Shown one piece after another: positions 34,235 through 46,061 of a stretch of DNA of 64,000 bases (position 1 is its first letter; each line of letters starts with the position of its first letter). Origin of the DNA: Pirellulaceae bacterium. GTDB lineage: Bacteria > Planctomycetota > Planctomycetia > Pirellulales > Pirellulaceae. The stretch lies in the NCBI GenBank assembly GCA_024102795.1, contig JAGFJK010000144.1, positions 1 to 64,000 of the forward strand, in the 5' to 3' direction. The translations under genes and the position numbers were made by a program. Below the pieces are notes generated by a model, which worked only from the letters and a program-made list of their open reading frames with translations, was not told where the DNA came from and searched no databases.

Positions 34235-34240
34235 TATAAT
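34235..34240 (+). promoter_or_regulatory. Consensus -10 element before dnaA
   Basis: TATAAT in ccgctataattc, 62 bp before the chosen GTG start. No convincing -35 lies 16-18 bp upstream (sequence there is C-rich), so this is a partial promoter call. Confidence 0.4.
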
Positions 34241-34302
34241 TCAGCTTCGTTTCGGAAGGGTGCGGTCATTGGCCCTGGCCTCAGGCCGGGAACGGAGTCT
34301 GC

Positions 34303-35394
34303 GTGGTTAGCGGTGTTTTTTCTATTCCGCTGGAGCTGAGTCGCAACGGCGGGAATCAGCAGGACCGCAAGAACGGTTCGACGTGGATGCTGCGCGAGTT
34401 CGTCAGCGGAGACGAGAACGCGCTGGTCCGCGTCGTGGCGGAAGCTTTGCGGCAGGGCCGGCCGCTGTACAATCCGATCGTCTTCTACGGACCGGCGGGA
34501 ACCGGCAAGAGTCTGCTGGCGCAAGGCCTGGCGGGCAACTGGAAGAAAGCCAATCCGCGATCGCGGATGATCGCCATGAGCGGCGCCGATCTGGTTCGGC
34601 ACTTTGCCAACGCCGTGGAAACCGACGCGGTGTCGGAGTTCCGCGGCCGGTTGCAGCAGGCGACGCTGCTGGTGGTGGACGGCATCGAACAGTTGTCGGG
34701 CAACGAGGCCGCGCAGCGCGAACTGGTTCTGGCCCTGGATCAGCTTACCGAACGCCAGCAACGCGTGCTGGCAACGGCCTCGCAGCTTCCGACCGAGATT
34801 GGCGGACTGCTGCCGGGTCTGGCCAGCCGCTTGTCGGCCGGGCTGACCGTTCCGTTGTCGGCTCCCGGCCCGTTGGCTCGGCAACGCATCGTGCAACGGC
34901 TGGCGGCAGTCCGGCGTCTGCAGTTATCGCCGCAAGTGGTGCAGTTGCTGGCCTGCGGCAGCCCGGCGGTACCTCATTTCCTGAATACGGTCCCGCAACT
35001 GGACCAGGCTCTGTCGCGGCTGAGTGACACGGCGGCGCTGGCCGGCGTGCCGATCGACGAACAACTGGCGGAGAACTATCTGCGGGAAGAATCGCCGTCG
35101 CGACACGCGACGCTCAAGTCGATCGCCACGCAGGTCGCTCAGCACTTTCAAGTCAAGACGGCCGAACTGCGCGGTGCCACGCGGCGGCAGCAGATCGTGC
35201 GGGCTCGCGGGATCGCCATGTATCTGGCTCGCACGCTGACCGACAACAGTCTGCAGCAGGTGGGCAAATACTTCGGCGACCGCGACCACAGCACCGTGCT
35301 GCATGCGTGCCGCAAGACGGAGTCGTTGCTGGATTCCGATCCCGCGATCCGCGAGACGGTGAATATCCTGGCGGAACAGATCTGTAGCCCATGA
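34303..35394 (+). CDS. dnaA: DnaA replication initiator, short N-terminus
   Basis: 363 residues from GTG 34303. The AAA+ part has TWMLREFVSGDENALV, Walker A GPAGTGKS (63-70) and a Walker B VVDGIEQL (about 124-131) where most DnaA have DD. Domain IV for DnaA-box binding is clear: HATLKSIATQVAQHFQVKTA and GDRDHSTVLHACRK. Domain I, which binds DnaB, is missing or very short; typical DnaA has about 450 residues. The gene is followed by dnaN and gyrB, so it is the chromosomal initiator rather than an Hda-like regulator, although the short form resembles one. Confidence 0.88.
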   Translation: MVSGVFSIPLELSRNGGNQQDRKNGSTWMLREFVSGDENALVRVVAEALRQGRPLYNPIVFYGPAGTGKSLLAQGLAGNWKKANPRSRMIAMSGADLVRHFANAVETDAVSEFRGRLQQATLLVVDGIEQLSGNEAAQRELVLALDQLTERQQRVLATASQLPTEIGGLLPGLASRLSAGLTVPLSAPGPLARQRIVQRLAAVRRLQLSPQVVQLLACGSPAVPHFLNTVPQLDQALSRLSDTAALAGVPIDEQLAENYLREESPSRHATLKSIATQVAQHFQVKTAELRGATRRQQIVRARGIAMYLARTLTDNSLQQVGKYFGDRDHSTVLHACRKTESLLDSDPAIRETVNILAEQICSP

Positions 35395-35696
35395 ACGCGC
35401 GGCGGGTGTGAACAACATGTCATTTTCCTGTAACTTTCGGTCACTGATTCGGCCCGGCATCGACAGCCGCCAGGAAGCGGCCGGATGTTTCACCAATGGC
35501 CGACAGTCCGCCGACACAAAACGAACGGCCAACCGACAGCTTTTCCACGGCGTTTGATCGCGCCGCTCGCAGTCCGAATTCCTTGACGCCCAAGACTTAT
35601 CCGAACCGGCCTCGCGCAGTGGCCCGCCTCATTTCAGTGGTCCCTCTTCTTAATACTGTTAGTCCAGAACATTAGAGACATGAGAAAGCCCTGGCC
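35395..35696. other. dnaA-dnaN spacer, candidate replication origin region
   Basis: 302 bp without a gene, one of the few AT-enriched stretches here. Loose DnaA-box-like words are cttttccacg near 35540 and cttatccga near 35597; neither is a perfect ttatccaca. The end (cttcttaatactgttagtcc, near 35647-35666) is AT-rich and may be the dnaN promoter or unwinding element. In many bacteria oriC lies next to dnaA; here this is only plausible. Confidence 0.4.
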
Positions 35697-36815
35697 ATGA
35701 AACTCTCCTGCGAACGCGAGAAGCTGCTGAGTGCCTTCGCCACCGCCGCCACGGTCGCCCCCAGCCGCAGTCCCAAGGCGGTGCTCTGCAACATCAAGCT
35801 GGAGGCGGACGGCGAGCGGGCCGTGTTGACGGCCACGGACATGGAAGTCGGCATCCGCATCGAGGTGGGCGAGGTGGACGTGCAGCAGGCCGGGGCCGTG
35901 CTGCTGCCGGTGCAGCGTTTCGGCTCACTGCTGCGCGAGAGCAGCGACGAGCGGTTGATGATTCAAGTGGACGAGCGGGGGATGCAGGTCAAGGGGGAGC
36001 GGAGCCAGTTCAAGATGCCGGTGGCCAACCCGGCGGAATTCCCCAGCATTGCCACGTTCGAGGTCCCAACGTACTTCGCCTTGCCCGCTCGACTGCTGAA
36101 GGAACTGATCCGCCGCACGCTGTTCGCCACGGATACCGAGAGCAGCCGATATGCCTTGGGCGGCGTGCTGCTGGAAATGGAAAGCGATAAGATCACCGCC
36201 GTGGGCACCGACGGCCGGCGGCTGGCCAAGATGGAATGCGTGGGCAGTGCCGTGGGTGGAGAACCGTCGGCCGACGGCAACAACATCATCGTCCCCACGC
36301 GGTCGATGCAGTTGATCGAACGGGCGATGACGGACGGCGAGGCGGAAGTGCGGTTGGCCTCGCGTGGCAACGACATCATGGTCCGCAGTCCGCGAGCGAC
36401 CATCTATTCGCGGCTGGTCGAGGGCCGGTTTCCCAAGTGGCGGGATGTGTTTCCCAAGCGGCGCGAGTCGATCAGTATCCCGATCACCGTCGGCCCGATG
36501 TACTCGGCCCTGCGGCAGGCGTCGATCGTCACCGACCAGGACAGTCGCGGGATCGACTTCAAGTTCGGCGACGGATCGCTGATCCTGTCCGGTTCGACGG
36601 CCGAGGTGGGCGAATCGCGGGTGGAATTGCCGGTGCCGTACGATGGCGAACCGGTCACCGTGGCGATGGATCATCGTTACGTCGAGGATTTCCTGCGCGT
36701 ACTGGACGCCGAGCAGGCGTTCAGCCTGGAGATCAAGGATGCCGAGTCGGCGGCCGTGTTCAGCACGGAAGACGGTTACGCCTATGTGGTGATGCCGCTG
36801 GCGCGGGACCGCTGA
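35697..36815 (+). CDS. dnaN: DNA polymerase III sliding clamp
   Basis: 372 residues beginning MKLSCEREKLLSAFATAATV. Three clamp-fold domains follow the usual pattern: ICNIKLEADG-like and LTATDMEVGIRIE in the first, RRTLFATDTESSRYALGGVL in the second, and VAMDHRYVEDFLRVLDAEQA in the third, ending in YAYVVMPLARDR, close to the normal C-terminus. The clamp tethers polymerase III to DNA. Position after dnaA is canonical. No recF follows. Confidence 0.96.
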   Translation: MKLSCEREKLLSAFATAATVAPSRSPKAVLCNIKLEADGERAVLTATDMEVGIRIEVGEVDVQQAGAVLLPVQRFGSLLRESSDERLMIQVDERGMQVKGERSQFKMPVANPAEFPSIATFEVPTYFALPARLLKELIRRTLFATDTESSRYALGGVLLEMESDKITAVGTDGRRLAKMECVGSAVGGEPSADGNNIIVPTRSMQLIERAMTDGEAEVRLASRGNDIMVRSPRATIYSRLVEGRFPKWRDVFPKRRESISIPITVGPMYSALRQASIVTDQDSRGIDFKFGDGSLILSGSTAEVGESRVELPVPYDGEPVTVAMDHRYVEDFLRVLDAEQAFSLEIKDAESAAVFSTEDGYAYVVMPLARDR

Positions 36816-36909
36816 GCCGGGCGAAACGGCGAGCGTTGAAGAGTCGAGGCGGCGAGTGGTCATGCGGGCGAGTTGGAATGTGGCCGTCAGCGGGCGGAGG
36901 TGGATTGGG

Positions 36910-39844
<2,935 letters not shown>

Positions 39845-39845
39845 C

Positions 39846-39929
39846 TGGATCGCCAGGCGAGCGGGGGACGTCAGTCCCCTGTTTCTATGGATCGCCAGGC
39901 GAGCGGGGGACGTCAGTCCCCTGTTTCTA
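39846..39929. repeat. Two perfect 42-bp tandem units with terminator-like stem
   Basis: Each unit starts tggatcgccaggcgagcggg and ends cagtcccctgtttcta. Inside it GGGGAC-GTCA-GTCCCC folds as a 6-bp stem followed by tgtttct, a plausible terminator for gyrB. The methyltransferase gene, coming from the other side, ends inside the second unit (39913). Confidence 0.75.
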
Positions 39930-41127
39930 TGGACCGGTGGACTGTCGATACGCGGCGCGGAGAAACAGCGGGCTCACGCCCGCCGCTCGCCTTTCCGCTC
40001 GCCTTGACTTCGAAACAGTGTGCGATTCCGTCCAGGTCGCGGCCGCTGCGCAGGTTCTCCAGCCGCGTGTGGATGATGCTCAGGGCCTGCGGGTCGCTTT
40101 CAATGGCGATCACGGGGCGGCCCAGCTTGATGCCGGCGGCCAGCGTGGTGCCGCTGCCGGCGTAGAAGTCCATGACCAGGTCGCCCGGCCGAGTGCAGAT
40201 CTCCATCAGCATCCTCAGCAGGGCTTCGGGCTTTTTGGAGTCCTTGAAATCGCAGCCCGCGCCGCCCTCGCGGTAAATCGTCGGCACCACCTCGGTGTAG
40301 TCGATGTCGTTCGACGGCAGGATCGGCCGCCCGGCGGCGCCCAGGGACTGGAAGTACACGCCGCTGCGCCGGCGGCGGTTGCCGGTCTGGAACCAGCGGT
40401 ACCCCAGCCCTTGCAGTTCCAGGCCCCAGACGCGGATCAGCAAGTCGTCGCCCAACGGCCGCAGGTGCGTCTCGTACCACTCGCCCGACCAATTGGCGGT
40501 GGCCAGCTTGCCGGCGATCACATAGCGGCGCAGGCCGGGCGAGCCGTTGCTGGTTGTGCCCAGCTCGTACTGCGGCGGCCGGAAGATATCGACCCGCTTG
40601 CCCTGGATCTCGCGGGTTTCGGGCCGCTGGTCGAGCAGCGTGACCGTATGCTTGAACTGCTCCAGGCGCGGCGGCCTGCGGGCCGACTCGAACCGCGCCG
40701 CCTTGTCGCGGCGGTAGATCAGCAGGTACTCGTACACGTCGTGGAACGTGGCGTTGATCATCAGTTGCCGCTGGACGTGCCGGATTTTCACCGGGAACAG
40801 GCCCACGAAGCGTTCGGCGCCGAACACCGTGTCGATCAGCGGTTTCAGGTTGAACAGCTCGGTCTGGTTGATCGACACCGCCAGGAACCCGGCTGGCGAC
40901 AGCAGGCGGAAAGCGGACTCGATCGCCGGGCGGAGCGTGTCCGACCAGCGAGCGTTGGAATCGCGGAATTGGCGCCGAGCGCCCCGCTGGCGGCGCGTGT
41001 TGTAGGGAGGATCCAGATAGATCAACCGCGCTTGCCCTGCCCAGCGCTGCTCCAGTTCCGGCAGCACGGTTCGGCAGTCGGCGTGGTACAACGTGTGCTG
41101 CATGCGAGCTGCTTGAAATTCGGCCAT
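39913..41127 (-). CDS. Type III/beta-class DNA methyltransferase
   Basis: 404 residues from ATG 41127; ATG 41103 (MQHTLYHADCR) is possible. Catalytic motif IV DPPYN lies near residue 42, and the SAM-binding motif I VMDFYAGSGTT near 340, an order typical of beta-class N6-adenine or N4-cytosine enzymes. The middle (HDVYEYLLIYRR, DIDYTEVVPTIYRE) is also family-like. No restriction subunit is adjacent, so it may be a solitary regulator or a housekeeping methylase. Its C-terminal codons run into the 42-bp tandem repeat, so the end may have been altered. Confidence 0.85.
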   Translation of the reverse strand: MAEFQAARMQHTLYHADCRTVLPELEQRWAGQARLIYLDPPYNTRRQRGARRQFRDSNARWSDTLRPAIESAFRLLSPAGFLAVSINQTELFNLKPLIDTVFGAERFVGLFPVKIRHVQRQLMINATFHDVYEYLLIYRRDKAARFESARRPPRLEQFKHTVTLLDQRPETREIQGKRVDIFRPPQYELGTTSNGSPGLRRYVIAGKLATANWSGEWYETHLRPLGDDLLIRVWGLELQGLGYRWFQTGNRRRRSGVYFQSLGAAGRPILPSNDIDYTEVVPTIYREGGAGCDFKDSKKPEALLRMLMEICTRPGDLVMDFYAGSGTTLAAGIKLGRPVIAIESDPQALSIIHTRLENLRSGRDLDGIAHCFEVKASGKASGGREPAVSPRRVSTVHRSIETGD

Positions 41128-41200
41128 CACTCGTCGCCTTGAGCTGGCCAAACCGGACCAGCACAATGGGAACCACCTCAACTCAACCGGAGCCAGCCCG

Positions 41201-42175
41201 ATGATACCAGATGCGTCGCGTCGCGTGCGGATTGTGATTCCCGGTGACGATCCGCCAATGATCGCCGGTTCGCCGCAACTGGAGCGGCTGCGTCAGGTGG
41301 CGGACGTGGTGCTGTTCGATACGCGTCCGGAGGGCGACGAGCAGAAGGTGGCGCGGGCGGCCGAGGCGGAGATACTGCTCAACTCGCGCGGTCTGGTCCG
41401 CTGGCCGGGCAGCGTGTTGCGGCGGCTGCCGCGGCTGAAGATGATCGCCTGCTGTGCCGTGGGATTCGACTGCATCGACATGCCGGCCGCGCGGGAGCTG
41501 GGGATCGTCGTTTGCAACGTGCCGGGGCGGACGGCGGGAATCATCGCCGAACATGCCTTGGCCCTGCTGCTGGCGACCGCTCGGCGAGTGGCCTGGACAA
41601 CGGCCGAAATGAAACAGGGACGCTGGCCGTCGGAGTATCTGGTATCGCTGGCCGGCAAGCGGCTGGGAGTGATCGGCACGGGAAACATCGGCTGCGCGCT
41701 GATCCGGCTGGCCCGCGCGATCGGCATGGAAGTGGTCGCGTGGTCGTTCCATCCGGAGCAAGAGAAGGCCGAGGCGCTGGGGTTTCGCTATGTGGAACTG
41801 GCGGAGTTGTTGCAAACCAGCGATGCCGTGAGCCTGCATCTGAAATTGACCGACGAGAGCCGCCATCTGATCGACGCTCGGGCGCTGGAGCGGATGAAGC
41901 CGGGCGCGCTGCTGATCAACACGGCTCGCGGCGCCGTCGTGGACCAGGACGCGCTGGTCGCGGCACTGCAGTCCGGCAAGCTGGGTGGAGCGGGATTGGA
42001 TGTGTTCCGGACCGAGCCGCTGCCGGCCGACGATCCGCTGCTGACGTGTCCTCAGGTGGTGCTTACGCCGCACGCCGCCGATCAGATGCCCGAAGGTATG
42101 GAAGCACTCTGCCAGGGCGCCGTCGAGAATGTGCTGGCATTTCTTGCCGGCCGGCCGGAGAATGTGGTCGGTTGA
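41201..42175 (+). CDS. D-isomer-specific 2-hydroxyacid dehydrogenase
   Basis: 324 residues. The Rossmann motif is GVIGTGNIG (about 152-160). The catalytic set of the family is visible: Arg in INTARGAVVD (about 240), Glu in VFRTEPLPADD and His in LTPHAADQMP. Members include phosphoglycerate, glyoxylate and lactate dehydrogenases; the substrate cannot be told. The gene is divergent from the methyltransferase with a 73-bp gap. A MITE-like region starts right after its stop. Confidence 0.9.
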   Translation: MIPDASRRVRIVIPGDDPPMIAGSPQLERLRQVADVVLFDTRPEGDEQKVARAAEAEILLNSRGLVRWPGSVLRRLPRLKMIACCAVGFDCIDMPAARELGIVVCNVPGRTAGIIAEHALALLLATARRVAWTTAEMKQGRWPSEYLVSLAGKRLGVIGTGNIGCALIRLARAIGMEVVAWSFHPEQEKAEALGFRYVELAELLQTSDAVSLHLKLTDESRHLIDARALERMKPGALLINTARGAVVDQDALVAALQSGKLGGAGLDVFRTEPLPADDPLLTCPQVVLTPHAADQMPEGMEALCQGAVENVLAFLAGRPENVVG

Positions 42176-42348
42176 TGCTGGTCTTGTCGCATATGGCCCG
42201 ACGCTTCGGCGAGGGCTACCCTTTGATATCCCTCTGGCTCCCTCCCCGGAAGGAGATCGTGCAGCTTATATGTTGATTTGGGTATGAAACTTGGGATGAT
42301 GAACCAATGGTCAGCTCGCCTTCGCAAAGCCCCCCTCACAATACACTT
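42176..42348. repeat. Inverted partial unit of the 125-bp repeat before MITE copy 2
   Basis: The stretch gatatccctctggctccctc (42227 on), then ggaaggagatcgtgcagctt, is the reverse complement of the unit found after both MITE copies. So this element is flanked by outward-facing arms. No gene is seen. Confidence 0.6.
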
Positions 42349-42593
42349 CTGGCCCCCTCCCCGCTTCGGGGAGGGCTGGGGAGGGGCCTGCGGGATTATG
42401 AAGCAAAGCAAGGCGCTCAATTCGCACATGGCCACTCGCGGGACGCGGATTTCGGACGAGTCGAACATCAATTGAGAATCTGAATTCTTGAATGCGACGG
42501 GTGCTGGGCGATTCCATCGGGTGCCAGGTGCGTCAAAACAAGATGCACAAGAGCCCCTCCCCAGCCCTCCCCGGAAGCCGGGGAGGGAGCCAG
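42349..42593. mobile_element. MITE-like element, copy 2
   Basis: Same orientation and interior as 19584-19830. The left end ctggccccctccccgcttcg is 2 bp shorter; the right end closes with gccggggagggagccag. The interior matches base for base over long runs (tcgcacatggcc, acgagtcgaacatcaattga, tccatcg/tccatcggg gtgccaggtgcgtcaaa). Two near-identical copies 22.5 kb apart imply recent spread. The 125-bp unit that follows (42594-42700) is single here but repeated after copy 1. Confidence 0.7.
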
Positions 42594-42737
42594 AGGGATA
42601 TTGAGGTGACGCGCTCGCCGACGCGGATACCGTCCCCGTTTTCCCTCGGTCATATCGCCAAATCCCCTCAGCAAAACAACATAGAAGCTGCACGATCTCC
42701 TTCCGCGGCGGAGTTCTTCGAAATTGGAGTGGCTCTC

Positions 42738-44891
42738 GTGAAATACCTTATTGTGTGGTTACTCGTGTTGTCGTCCGCGGTGCCCGCCGTGGCGCAACAG
42801 ACCGGCTATTACGCGATCCGCGTCGAGGATCGGCTGATCGGCTATGCCACGGTTCAGCCGCAGGACGTGGAACAGGACGGTCGCAAGCTGCGCAAACTGG
42901 TCTCCCGAACGTCGCTGAAGCTGGCGCTGCTGGGGGCCGAGCGGAACGTGGTGCTCGATTCCGAAACGCTGCTGGAACCGGACAAGCAACGGCCGATCAG
43001 CTACCGGCTCACTCAGCGGACGAACCAGACCGTGGGGCACGTGGAATCGGAGTTCGACGCGGATCGCGCTCGCACCTGGATCTGGGCCGAGGGTCAGGCG
43101 CGCGGCGAACCGCGGGAAACGGCCTTGCCGGACGGATGGCTGCTGCTGGGCGGCAACAACTTCGCTCACTGGCAGTTGCTGCTCGACGCCGTTCGAGTCA
43201 GAACCGCTGACCGAACCGCTCAAGCGACCATCAAGCTGAACGTGTTCCTGCCGGAAGCCGCGCAGCTTGAGACGTTGGAACTGGCAGCAGGCGAACCGGA
43301 AACGCTGGACGACGCTGGAACCAGTCGCCGCTGCGTGGTCTGGCGAGTGGAGCAGGCCGGGATCAGCCTGTTGGCCGACGCCGCCACGAACCAGTTCCTG
43401 GCGATGCGCATTGCCGCCCAGGGGACCACCGTGCAGTTGGCCGACGAAAGCGTGGTGCAGCAGGCGCAAGCGGCTCGGGCCGAGGAGCTGCTGAGCCGGC
43501 ACTTTGTGCAATCGAATGTCGCGTTCAGCGATTTTCTGCGCGTGACGCACCTGGTGGCCGACATCGACGTGCAGGTGATCGGCAGCGGAGTGGCGAACGA
43601 CGCGGCCGTGTTGCAGTCGCCTGGGCAGAAGTTCCAGGGTACGAAGCGGGCCGAGCGGATCGTGGGCCAGGTGACGGTCCGCAGCGTGCGTTACGATCCG
43701 GCCAGTTCGCCGCCGTTTCCGACGGGCGACGTGCCGACGGAGCTGGCGGAGTGGCTCAAGCCGTCGCCGTTCATCGAGTCGGACGACCCGGCGATCGTGG
43801 CGCGGGCCGCCGAGCTGACCGCGGGGGCCGGCACGCGCTGGGAGGCCGTGCGGCGGATTGGCCGCTGGGTGCATGACGAGATTGCCTACAAGATTGCCGA
43901 CACCCCGTCCGCTCGCCTGGCGCTGGAGAAGAAGCAGGGCGACTGCGGACCGCATGCCACGTTGATGGTGGCCATGTTGCGGGCGGTGAAGATTCCCGCG
44001 CGGCTGGTGGGCGGACTGGTCTACGCGCCGAACCTGGGTGGCAGCTTCGGGCAGCACGCCTGGGTCGAGGTGCAGATGGGGCCGGCCGGCTGGGTCGCGC
44101 TGGATCCGACGACGGGTGAATTGGAGCAGTTGAGCGCCACGCACATCAAGTTGTTCGAGGGGCTGGGCGGCGTGGTGCCGACGTCGGTGCGAGTGGTTTC
44201 GTTCGAGCCGCCGGCCGCGGGAGTGGCCGCCGCCACACCCCTGACCGCTCGGCCGCTGCCCTGGAAACTGGACCAGCAGCACACGTATCGTTACCGGCAG
44301 GGCGAACAGGAACTGGGCGACGAGAAAGTGACGATTCGCCGCGCGGAGCGGGACGGCAAGCCAGTGTACGAGATGCGGAGCGAGATGGAGTTGGCCGTCA
44401 ACGCGACCGCTTCGTTGAAGAGCACCACGACGCTGGTCACCGCGCTCGACGTGCGGCCGCTGCGGTTCGAACGCGATCTGTCGGTGGGCGGCCAGGCATT
44501 CAAGATTGTGGGCGACTTCGGCGACGGCGTGGTGCGGGTCGCGATCAGCGGCGCTCAGGATGTGAATCAGGAAATCAAGTTGCCGGCGGACACATTCTGT
44601 TTCGACAACAACTTGCTGGGCAGCTTCGCGCTGTTATGCTCGCAGTTGACACTGGAAACAGGCAAGCAAGTCGCCGTGCGCACGTTTCACCCCTCGACGC
44701 TGCAGTTGATCACGCTGACGTTCCAGCCGGGAGAGCTGGAACGGGTGACCGTCGGCGACCGCGAGCTGGAATGTTTTCGCTGCCAGGTGGAGCCGATCAA
44801 GAACACGTTCTGGATCACGCCCGACGGCCGCCTGGTGCGAGTGGGCCAGGGCGAGCTGACGATTACGCTGACCAGTGTGCCGCCACCGTAG
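42738..44891 (+). CDS. Secreted transglutaminase-like protein
   Basis: 717 residues from GTG 42738, 8 nt after GGAG; GTG 42729 is also in frame. The start VKYLIVWLLVLSSAVPAVAQ is a signal peptide. The core (about 350-475) has the transglutaminase-like triad: Cys in KKQGDCGPHATLM, His in GQHAWVEVQMG, Asp in VALDPTTGE. Large beta-rich regions flank it. The papain-like fold may hydrolyse or cross-link peptides outside the cytoplasm. The gene begins just after the second MITE-like repeat, which may supply or disturb its promoter. Confidence 0.88.
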   Translation: MKYLIVWLLVLSSAVPAVAQQTGYYAIRVEDRLIGYATVQPQDVEQDGRKLRKLVSRTSLKLALLGAERNVVLDSETLLEPDKQRPISYRLTQRTNQTVGHVESEFDADRARTWIWAEGQARGEPRETALPDGWLLLGGNNFAHWQLLLDAVRVRTADRTAQATIKLNVFLPEAAQLETLELAAGEPETLDDAGTSRRCVVWRVEQAGISLLADAATNQFLAMRIAAQGTTVQLADESVVQQAQAARAEELLSRHFVQSNVAFSDFLRVTHLVADIDVQVIGSGVANDAAVLQSPGQKFQGTKRAERIVGQVTVRSVRYDPASSPPFPTGDVPTELAEWLKPSPFIESDDPAIVARAAELTAGAGTRWEAVRRIGRWVHDEIAYKIADTPSARLALEKKQGDCGPHATLMVAMLRAVKIPARLVGGLVYAPNLGGSFGQHAWVEVQMGPAGWVALDPTTGELEQLSATHIKLFEGLGGVVPTSVRVVSFEPPAAGVAAATPLTARPLPWKLDQQHTYRYRQGEQELGDEKVTIRRAERDGKPVYEMRSEMELAVNATASLKSTTTLVTALDVRPLRFERDLSVGGQAFKIVGDFGDGVVRVAISGAQDVNQEIKLPADTFCFDNNLLGSFALLCSQLTLETGKQVAVRTFHPSTLQLITLTFQPGELERVTVGDRELECFRCQVEPIKNTFWITPDGRLVRVGQGELTITLTSVPPP

Positions 44892-45128
44892 TCCCGTTTC
44901 GGTCATCCGCCGGTTGCGACTTTCGTGCAGCACGTTGCCGAGCCGGCCTGTGACGACGCCGGCTCCCGCCGCACTGGCGCCCGCCGCCAGGCTCAGCGCG
45001 ATCTCGCCGGGCATGAGACCACCGTCGACGAATCCCAGCAGGCAGGGAACCGCCGCTCCCGCGGTGCCGACCGCCGCCATCCAGGCGTGGTCGATCCAGT
45101 CTGCCAGGCAAGTTCTGGTTTGATTCAT
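44634..45128 (-). CDS. Possible small membrane protein, doubtful
   Basis: From ATG 45128 the frame reads MNQTRTCLADWIDHAWMAAV and then two hydrophobic stretches (GTAGAAVPCLLGFV, GEIALSLAAGASAAGAGVV). After about 85 residues it runs antisense to the end of the transglutaminase gene, with no family-like sequence. The non-overlapping first half could be a real short gene, but the frame may be only a GC shadow. No clear ribosome site is seen. Confidence 0.3.
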   Translation of the reverse strand: MNQTRTCLADWIDHAWMAAVGTAGAAVPCLLGFVDGGLMPGEIALSLAAGASAAGAGVVTGRLGNVLHESRNRRMTETGLRWRHTGQRNRQLALAHSHQAAVGRDPERVLDRLHLAAKTFQLAVADGHPFQLSRLERQRDQLQRRGVKRAHGDLLACFQCQLRA

Positions 45129-45329
45129 ACGACGTGTTCCCCGCCCGCGAAGCGACCCGGCCAACGATCAGGATAGCCGATAAACAGGTAGGCGGAAAAC
45201 AATTCACCACGGGGCGCGGAGCGGGTGGTAGAATTGGCCGCAGGCAAGATCCGACGGGTCTTGGACCCGTCCTGCGTAAGTGGTCCGTCATCAGCTCTGT
45301 CCGTCATCACCCCCAGGGAGCATCGCGGC

Positions 45330-46004
45330 GTGAAGTGTCCGAGTTGCGGAGGCGAAAGTGAACTGGCTGCCGCGGTGTGCGGCTATTGCGGATCGGCGCT
45401 GCCCAGGCCGGCCGCGGAAGATAAGCTGGCAACGTTCCGGCGGTTGAAGGCTTCGCCTGAGTTTGCCAGGAGTGGGCTGGCCGAGCGGCATGAGCAGCTT
45501 CCGAAGTACGAACCGGCGCATAAGCTGTTGCTGGGCGGGTTCTTCGTCGTCTTCATCGGCGGCAGTCTGGTGGCCTTCGTGGTGACGCTGGCCATGGCGC
45601 TCGGCTTCGGCTTCGCGGGCTCGCGCTTCGGGCGCGGCGGGGCGCTGTTTTCGCTTGTGCCGCTGCTGATGGCTTTGGCGCCGCTGGGCTTCGTGCTGCT
45701 GGGCGTGTTTGGCTACCGGGCGCTGCGGCAGAAAATGCACCGGATCGAATCGGCGCCTGTCGAGGCGCTGCCGGTGATCGTCGTCGACAAGCGAACCCAC
45801 GTCAGCGGCGGCGGCGACACGTCCACCACGAGCTCGTACTTCGCCACCTGCGAGACCGAGGACGGCGACCGGCGCGAATGCCAGTTGTGGGATGCCAGTC
45901 TCTATAGCAAACTGGTGCTCGGCGACGCCGGCATCCTGTTCCTGCGGGCTGGCTACGGCCTGGATTTCGACCGCGTCACGCCGCCTTCCGCTCGGCCCAG
46001 ATAG
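45330..46004 (+). CDS. Zinc-ribbon membrane protein, DUF2500-like
   Basis: 224 residues from GTG 45330, behind GGGAG. The N-terminus is a zinc ribbon: KCPSCGGES and AAVCGYCGSALP. Two membrane spans follow (LLLGGFFVVFIGGSLVAFVV about 72-95; FSLVPLLMALAPLGFVLLGV about 112-135). The C-terminus resembles DUF2500: PVIVVDKRTHVSGGGDTSTT, YFATCETEDGDRREC. Function is unknown. It lies alone, convergent with the sulfatase gene. Confidence 0.78.
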   Translation: MKCPSCGGESELAAAVCGYCGSALPRPAAEDKLATFRRLKASPEFARSGLAERHEQLPKYEPAHKLLLGGFFVVFIGGSLVAFVVTLAMALGFGFAGSRFGRGGALFSLVPLLMALAPLGFVLLGVFGYRALRQKMHRIESAPVEALPVIVVDKRTHVSGGGDTSTTSSYFATCETEDGDRRECQLWDASLYSKLVLGDAGILFLRAGYGLDFDRVTPPSARPR

Positions 46005-46061
46005 TTGGCAACGATCGCGCGGCTGGAGGCCTGGGCCGAGTTCACCTGGTCCGGCCCGGGA

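Noticed and set aside
34303-35394. Hda-like regulator instead of DnaA
   Set aside because: The clear domain IV box-binding signature (GDRDHSTVLHACRK) and the position before dnaN support DnaA.
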